From Pseudomonadota bacterium (GTDB lineage: Bacteria; Pseudomonadota; Gammaproteobacteria; Burkholderiales; Burkholderiaceae_B), in the NCBI GenBank assembly GCA_021793875.1, contig JAJYRX010000039.1:1-9846 (forward strand): DNA of 9,846 bases, given 5' to 3'. The position numbers and the translations under genes are program-made. The notes beneath the pieces are model-generated. The model searched no databases. It saw only the letters and a list, made by a program, of their open reading frames with translations, and was not told the DNA's origin. Below are positions 6,194 through 9,846 of the stretch, one piece after another (the first letter of the stretch is position 1; each line of letters opens with the position of its first letter).

Positions 6194-6222
6194 TTGACAT
6201 ACCTGTAGCCTTGTTGTTAAAT
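6194..6222 (+). promoter_or_regulatory. Strong sigma-70-type promoter of the phasin gene
   Basis: TTGACA (6194-6199) is a perfect -35. TTAAAT (6217-6222) lies 17 bp downstream and matches the -10 at 4 of 6 positions. The predicted start is about 6229, leaving a leader of about 35 bases with AGGA at 6253-6256, seven bases before the ATG. This suits the high expression typical of phasins. Confidence 0.75.
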
Positions 6223-6226
6223 GGAT

Positions 6227-6243
6227 ATTGTGCAACGCAACAT
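6227..6243. promoter_or_regulatory. Start-site motif shared with the iclR promoter
   Basis: ATTGTGCAACGCAACAT covers the predicted phasin +1 and contains tandem GCAAC. It aligns with the iclR palindrome at 5328-5346 over 15 identical positions with two one-base gaps and two mismatches, and begins a similar distance after the -10 (4 versus 3 bp). In Cupriavidus, PhaR is reported to bind a second site just after the phaP -10, so this could be that site instead. Confidence 0.35.
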
Positions 6244-6263
6244 AATTTTTACAGGACTACATC

Positions 6264-6830
6264 ATGAGCGCAATTACACAACAAATACTTAGTAATCAAA
6301 AGGCTTCCCTAGATAACTTTCTAGCAGTACAGGGTGCTCTTTTAAATGGTTTTGAAAAGCTGGTGGACCTTAACCTCAAAGTAATGAAAGCCACTTTTGA
6401 CGAAGTTAGTCAAAAGTCCAAAGAGGCTGCTCAGCTTCAAGACGTGCAGGAAGCTGTTAGCTTTTCTAGCGGTTTAATGCAGCCTAACGCTGACAAAATG
6501 ATGTCATATGGCAAACACGTGTACGATGTTCTGTCAGGCATACAGGTCGATGTAACCAAGCTTACAGAAACTCAATTTAGTCAGTTTCAAGAACAGATAA
6601 ATGAAGCTATAGAGCAGTTAGCAAAAAATGCTCCAGCAGGTTCCGAAGGTGCAGTAACGCTTCTTAGGTCAACTTTAGCTTCAGCTAACAATGCTTACGA
6701 AACAGTTGCCAAGTCAGCTCGTCAAGCTGCTGAGGCTGCTGAGTCAAATATAGCAGCAGCCACTGATGCAACACTAAAGGCAGCTCGCAGCACAGGTAAA
6801 ACTGCTAGCAAATCTTCAGCCAGCAAGTAG
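6264..6830 (+). CDS. phaP: Phasin family protein (PHA granule-associated)
   Basis: A 188-residue protein of the betaproteobacterial phasin family (PF09361/TIGR01841). It begins with the amphipathic region QQILSNQKASLDNFLAVQGALLNGFEKLVDLNL (6-38), as in Cupriavidus and Bordetella phasins. An almost entirely helical body rich in Ala, Gln, Glu and Lys follows, with a basic low-complexity tail KAARSTGKTASKSSASK and no cysteine. Phasins coat polyhydroxyalkanoate granules, control their size and number, and keep the polymer surface from binding other proteins. The start follows AGGA by 7 bp, the best ribosome binding site in the window together with that of azlC. The near-consensus promoter, possible PhaR operator and dedicated terminator make this a single-gene, strongly expressed and probably polymer-responsive unit. 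No PHA synthase lies in the window. phaP is used in the family sense, as the host may have several paralogues. Confidence 0.92.
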   Translation: MSAITQQILSNQKASLDNFLAVQGALLNGFEKLVDLNLKVMKATFDEVSQKSKEAAQLQDVQEAVSFSSGLMQPNADKMMSYGKHVYDVLSGIQVDVTKLTETQFSQFQEQINEAIEQLAKNAPAGSEGAVTLLRSTLASANNAYETVAKSARQAAEAAESNIAAATDATLKAARSTGKTASKSSASK

Positions 6831-6839
6831 TAATACCTG

Positions 6840-6858
6840 ACTTAACTATTTGTTAAGT
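6840..6858. repeat. AT-rich inverted repeat between phasin stop and terminator
   Basis: ACTTAAC and GTTAAGT are perfect 7-bp arms around TATTT. The hairpin would lie in the phasin 3' untranslated RNA, 4 bases before the terminator stem. It lacks the GC content and T-run of a terminator. It could protect the mRNA 3' end or bind a protein. Confidence 0.5.
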
Positions 6859-6862
6859 TCAT

Positions 6863-6903
6863 AAAAATCCCCGTTAGACACTAAGTTCTGGCGGGGATTT
6901 TTT
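6863..6903 (+). terminator. Rho-independent terminator of the phasin gene
   Basis: AAAAATCCCCG (6863-6873) pairs perfectly with CGGGGATTTTT (6892-6902), and the T-run continues to 6903. The 18-base loop contains a nested TTAG-ACA-CTAA mini-stem (6874-6884). The A-run on the 5' side makes it potentially bidirectional. Confidence 0.9.
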
Positions 6904-6904
6904 A

Positions 6905-6934
6905 TTGTGCATAACAGCCTGCTTTGGGTAGAAT
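6905..6934 (+). promoter_or_regulatory. Candidate NUDIX-gene promoter predicting a leaderless mRNA
   Basis: TTGTGC (6905-6910) and TAGAAT (6929-6934) are spaced by 18 bp. The expected start, seven bases after the -10, is 6941, the A of the NUDIX ATG. The -35 directly abuts the T-run of the phasin terminator. No Shine-Dalgarno sequence precedes the ATG. Confidence 0.45.
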
Positions 6935-6940
6935 AAGCTG

Positions 6941-7528
6941 ATGACTAAGCCAGCCGAATCATTTTATTTTCCGGCACCACGTGTGCAAAGGTTTTGCACT
7001 CAATGCGGCACACCATTAAGTCAGATTATTCCTCCTGACGACAATCGTTTGCGTGATGCTTGTGGCCGCTGTGGTGCGGTTCATTACCAGAACCCACGAA
7101 ATGTAGTTGGGGTTCTTGCTGTTTGGCAACAAAAAATATTATTGTGTAAGCGTGCCATTGAGCCTAGATTCAACACTTGGACGCTTCCAGCGGGATTTAT
7201 GGAGCTTGGTGAAACCACAGCTCAGGGGGCCATGCGTGAAACACAAGAAGAGGCAGGAGCCCAAATCGAGCTTGGTAATTTATATACTGTTATTGATGTT
7301 CCTCATGCCGAGCAAGTGCATTTTTTTTATCTTGCCCGAGTTCTAAGCCCAGACTTATACCCTGGCCCTGAAAGCTTAGAGGCAGCATTTTTTGATATAG
7401 ATAACATCCCTTGGGCGAATTTATCATTCCGCACAGTAATTACTACTATTAAGCACTATATAAACGATGTAGAAACAGGGGTGTTTCCAGTCCATCACTA
7501 TAGTATTGATTCACCCATGGGTTCTTAA
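6941..7528 (+). CDS. NUDIX hydrolase with N-terminal zinc ribbon
   Basis: A 195-residue protein. The N-terminal zinc ribbon uses CTQC (Cys19, Cys22) and CGRC (Cys41, Cys44), followed by GAVHYQNPRNVVGVLAV. The NUDIX domain has a complete box from Gly85 to Gly106 with Glu91, Arg99-Glu100 and Glu103-Glu104, the residues that position the catalytic metals. NUDIX enzymes hydrolyse nucleoside diphosphates linked to another group; ribbon-bearing relatives include NADH pyrophosphatase (NudC). The diagnostic SQPWPFPxS motif of NudC is missing and the protein is shorter, so the substrate (ADP-ribose, FAD or similar) is open. It starts right after the phasin terminator with a possible leaderless promoter, and aat begins 8 bp after its stop, so it is probably the first gene of the NUDIX-aat-bpt-pyrD operon. 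Confidence 0.9.
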   Translation: MTKPAESFYFPAPRVQRFCTQCGTPLSQIIPPDDNRLRDACGRCGAVHYQNPRNVVGVLAVWQQKILLCKRAIEPRFNTWTLPAGFMELGETTAQGAMRETQEEAGAQIELGNLYTVIDVPHAEQVHFFYLARVLSPDLYPGPESLEAAFFDIDNIPWANLSFRTVITTIKHYINDVETGVFPVHHYSIDSPMGS

Positions 7529-7536
7529 TAGGCAGT

Positions 7537-8295
7537 ATGCATAACATACGCTGGGTATATACTAACGATCCCTTGCCCGATCCAAATAGCACTCATTGTG
7601 GCGATGTGATTGCTGTTGGTCTGGACTTATCAGTAGAGCGACTCAACGATGCTTATAGCAAGGGTATTTTTCCATGGTTTAATGCAGGTGAGCCTGTACT
7701 GTGGTGGTGTCCTGATCCACGTATGGTATTAAGCTGTGACAATCTGCGAGTTTCAAAAAGTATGGCTAAGCTACTGCGCCGTATAAACCGCACCGAGACA
7801 GATGAAAACCCAGAGTATATGGTGACAACTAACATGTGTTTTTCATCTGTTATTAGCGCTTGCGCACAGCCTACGCCTAGTAGACCCAAAACCTGGATTA
7901 ACAAATCCATACTCGCTACTTATACCGAGTGGCATAATATGGGCCATGCTCACAGCATAGAGGTTTGGAATCAGGGCAAACTAGTGGGTGGTCTATATGG
8001 CGTATTGCTGGGTCGGTTTTTCTTCGGTGAGTCCATGTTTAGCCGTCGCAGTAACATGAGCAAAGTGGCTTTGTGTTACCTGGTAGCCATACTAAAAAAA
8101 TTAAATGTGTATCACATAGACTGTCAGCAACATACAGATCATCTGTATAGTATGGGAGCCCGTTCGATCCCTAGAGAATATTTTCTTGATATGCTAAAGA
8201 GTGCACAACAGTATGACACTCCCGTGTGGCTATCGGGACAACTATTGCAGTCGGGAAATATACGTCCTATGCAGACCCTACCAGAGCATTTATGA
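7537..8295 (+). CDS. aat: Leucyl/phenylalanyl-tRNA--protein transferase
   Basis: A 252-residue transferase that moves Leu or Phe from charged tRNA to proteins with N-terminal Lys or Arg, marking them for ClpS and ClpAP (bacterial N-degron pathway). The family marks are VGLDLSVERLNDAYSKGIFPWF (27-48), WWCPDPRMVL (56-65), GGLYGVLLGRFFFGESMFSR (151-170) and HIDCQQHTDHLYSMGARSIPREYF (193-216). Glu165 and Asp195 correspond by alignment and 30-residue spacing to catalytic Glu156 and Asp186 of the E. coli enzyme. Length is normal for the family. ATG 7537 lies 8 bp after the NUDIX stop with a modest AGG upstream. The stop codon overlaps the bpt start as ATGA, so translation is probably coupled. Confidence 0.96.
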   Translation: MHNIRWVYTNDPLPDPNSTHCGDVIAVGLDLSVERLNDAYSKGIFPWFNAGEPVLWWCPDPRMVLSCDNLRVSKSMAKLLRRINRTETDENPEYMVTTNMCFSSVISACAQPTPSRPKTWINKSILATYTEWHNMGHAHSIEVWNQGKLVGGLYGVLLGRFFFGESMFSRRSNMSKVALCYLVAILKKLNVYHIDCQQHTDHLYSMGARSIPREYFLDMLKSAQQYDTPVWLSGQLLQSGNIRPMQTLPEHL

Positions 8296-9014
8296 GCGAT
8301 CCTTACGAACATATATTGCAGTCGCTGCAGTTCTACCAAACATCTGAGTACCCTTGCAGCTACTTACCTGATGAGCAGGCCAGATCACTGGTAGCTGCTC
8401 CGGCTCACCTTATAGACAATAATGTCTATTCTAATCTGGTTGCACAAGGTTTCAGGCGCAGTGGTCTGTTTACATACCGTCCTGACTGTCGAAAATGCCA
8501 AGCCTGTATGCCTATACGCATAGATGTAAGTGCCTTTAATGTCCGACGCAGTCATAAGCGTGTTATTAAAAAGAACAGCAACCTTATATCAAGATCACTG
8601 CCTTTGCAATGGAATGATGAGCACTATGAGCTGTATGTTGAGTATCAGCGTGTTAGACATCCCGGCGCAGGAATGGATACTGATACCGAAAAACAATACA
8701 AACAGTTCTTGTTAAGTAGTGCGGTAGATTCTCGTTTAATTGAGTTTCGTGACCAAGCAGGCAAGGTGCAAATAATAGCGTTAACAGATATTCTTGATAA
8801 TAGCCTTTCAGCCGTATATACATTTTATAACCCGTTATCAGACCGTAGTTTGGGGACCTACAGTATTTTGTGGCAAATTATGCAATGTAAAAGCCTTGAT
8901 ATGCCTTGGCTGTACCTGGGATATTGGATACAAAATAGTCGTAAAATGGCTTATAAGTCTCAATTTAAACCATATCAGTTATTAGTAAACGGGCAGTGGA
9001 GTTATGTCGATTAA
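8292..9014 (+). CDS. bpt: Aspartate/glutamate leucyltransferase (arginyltransferase-like)
   Basis: A 240-residue member of the bacterial Bpt/ATE family, often annotated ate. It transfers Leu from tRNA to proteins with N-terminal Asp or Glu, complementing the Lys/Arg specificity of Aat. The N-terminal cysteine set is present: YPCSYLPDEQARSLVA (20-35, Cys22) and GLFTYRPDCRKCQACMPIRI (58-77, Cys66, Cys69, Cys72). The C-terminal GNAT-like domain shows ALTDILDNSLSAVYTFYNP, SLGTYSILWQI and LYLGYWIQNSRKMAYKSQFKP. ATG 8292 overlaps the aat stop by four bases (ATGA); an in-frame ATG 66 bases upstream lies inside aat and would add a tail unlike the family. The gene ends 11 bp inside pyrD. Leucyl rather than arginyl transfer is known for the bacterial subfamily, not provable here. 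Confidence 0.94.
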   Translation: MSDPYEHILQSLQFYQTSEYPCSYLPDEQARSLVAAPAHLIDNNVYSNLVAQGFRRSGLFTYRPDCRKCQACMPIRIDVSAFNVRRSHKRVIKKNSNLISRSLPLQWNDEHYELYVEYQRVRHPGAGMDTDTEKQYKQFLLSSAVDSRLIEFRDQAGKVQIIALTDILDNSLSAVYTFYNPLSDRSLGTYSILWQIMQCKSLDMPWLYLGYWIQNSRKMAYKSQFKPYQLLVNGQWSYVD

Positions 9015-9846
9015 TTCGTTGTTATTTAAAGCATATCCTATAGCCCGTCCCTTACTATTTGCTCTCGATGCTGAAAAGGCTCATAACCTCACGCTCAAAG
9101 CGTTAAAGTGTGCAATGCAGTGTCGTTTAACATCTAGACTTTTTTCTACTAACTTGAGTTTGCCAACAAATCTTATGGGGCTTAAGCTGAAGAACCCGGT
9201 TGGTCTTGCTGCTGGTCTAGATAAAAATGGCGCATACATTGATGCTTTGGGTGGCCTTGGGTTTGGTTTTCTAGAGGTGGGCACAGTAACTCCCATGGCT
9301 CAGGTTGGCAACGATAAGCCACGTATGTTCAGAATTCCTGCAAAAAACGCCATAATAAATCGCATGGGTTTTAACAACGAGGGGATACATGCATTTGTTG
9401 CTAATGTGCAGGCAAGTAGCTGGCGCACTAACGGGGGTGTACTCGGTTTGAATATTGGTAAAAATGCGGCTACACCTAACCATGAAGCTGTTAATGATTA
9501 CCTTGCCGGCATGCGTGCTGTTTACACGCATGCAGACTACATTACAATTAATATCTCATCCCCAAACACAAAAAATCTGCGCGAATTGCAAAGCGATAAT
9601 GCTCTTGACGACCTTTTAAAAGCACTTGTGCAAGAGCGTGAGGTGCTTTCTGAGTTACACGGCAGAAAAGTTCCGTTGGTTGTTAAGGTGGCGCCAGACC
9701 TAACCGCTGATCAAGTAAAAAATATGTCAGAGGTGTTATCCAGGAATGCTATAGACGGTTTAATTGCCACTAACACAACGCTTGAGCGTGAGGCCGTTCA
9801 TGGTCTTGCTAATTCAACCGAAGCTGGTGGTTTGTCTGGACCACCC
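9004..9846 (+). CDS. pyrD: Class 2 dihydroorotate dehydrogenase (3' end beyond window)
   Basis: The first 281 residues of the quinone-dependent, membrane-associated enzyme that oxidises dihydroorotate to orotate in pyrimidine synthesis. The class 2 N-terminal membrane-binding helices are present (SLLFKAYPIARPLLFALDAEKAH, 5-27). After these come NPVGLAAGLDKNG (64-76), EVGTVTP (91-97), the NRMGFNNEG segment (119-127), LNIGKN (149-154) and the NISSPNT catalytic-serine loop (183-189). VKVAPDL (227-233) and IATNTT (254-259) follow, and the window ends at GGLSGPP. The family is about 336-345 residues, so roughly 55-65 are missing. It overlaps bpt by 11 bp. A GGAG lies only two bases before ATG 9004, closer than usual, so translation may depend on coupling to bpt. 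Confidence 0.96.
   Translation, partial: MSINSLLFKAYPIARPLLFALDAEKAHNLTLKALKCAMQCRLTSRLFSTNLSLPTNLMGLKLKNPVGLAAGLDKNGAYIDALGGLGFGFLEVGTVTPMAQVGNDKPRMFRIPAKNAIINRMGFNNEGIHAFVANVQASSWRTNGGVLGLNIGKNAATPNHEAVNDYLAGMRAVYTHADYITINISSPNTKNLRELQSDNALDDLLKALVQEREVLSELHGRKVPLVVKVAPDLTADQVKNMSEVLSRNAIDGLIATNTTLEREAVHGLANSTEAGGLSGPP

Noticed and set aside
8226..8291. Upstream ATG that would lengthen Bpt by 22 residues
   Set aside because: It lies inside aat, the extension does not look like the family N-terminus, and ATG 8292 forms the typical ATGA overlap with the aat stop.
1691..8960. Recurrent CTTATAG/GGCTTATA strings scattered through the window, considered as a possible uptake signal or repeat
   Set aside because: They occur mostly in coding sequence and track frequent CTT and ATA codons; flanking bases are not conserved, so codon bias explains them better.
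1..9846. Defence system, toxin-antitoxin pair, prophage, insertion sequence or CRISPR array
   Set aside because: Every sizeable open frame is accounted for by housekeeping or membrane families, intergenic gaps are all under about 110 bp, and there are no spaced direct repeats, transposase motifs or terminal inverted repeats.

Overview
The window looks like ordinary core chromosome of a betaproteobacterium. The gene content and the order NUDIX - aat - bpt - pyrD point to Burkholderiales, probably Alcaligenaceae or a relative. The base composition is AT-shifted for that group: mid-40s % G+C by eye, with many ATA isoleucine codons. The genus cannot be fixed from sequence alone. There is no sign of a phage, insertion sequence, CRISPR array, rRNA or tRNA, and no gene lies in an obviously foreign compositional island.

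Layout. (1) 1-625, minus strand: a YheT-type alpha/beta hydrolase, cut by the window edge, overlaps the end of a small CHCC zinc-finger protein. (2) 724-1821, plus: azlC-azlD, a two-subunit branched-chain amino acid exporter, divergent from (1) across a 98-bp region with symmetric promoter-like elements. (3) 1912-3234, plus: a RhlE-type DEAD-box RNA helicase. (4) 3242-3613, minus: a small cytoplasmic thioredoxin-fold protein, convergent with the helicase. (5) 3669-5287, plus: an EI24/CysZ-like membrane protein and a stand-alone CinA-N/molybdopterin-binding-fold protein. (6) 5355-6170, plus: an IclR-family regulator with its own promoter and a palindrome at the predicted transcription start. 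(7) 6264-6830, plus: a phasin, the polyhydroxyalkanoate (PHA) granule coat protein, with a near-consensus sigma-70 promoter, a PhaR-like inverted repeat just upstream, and a strong intrinsic terminator. (8) 6941 to the window end, plus: zinc-ribbon NUDIX hydrolase, aat, bpt and pyrD. The last three are tightly packed (8-bp gap, then 4-bp and 11-bp overlaps).

Working together: AzlC and AzlD should form one transporter. Aat and Bpt are the two aminoacyl-tRNA-protein transferases that place leucine or phenylalanine on the N-termini of proteins destined for ClpS/ClpAP, and they are cotranscribed with pyrD (pyrimidine synthesis). The phasin implies PHA storage, although no phaC, phaA, phaB or phaR lies in the window.

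I found no convincing new multi-gene system. The most checkable signals are regulatory: the phasin promoter with its CTGC-N3-GCAG element, a related 17-19-bp motif at the predicted start sites of both iclR and the phasin gene, the symmetric divergent promoter upstream of azlC, and a NUDIX promoter that predicts a leaderless transcript.
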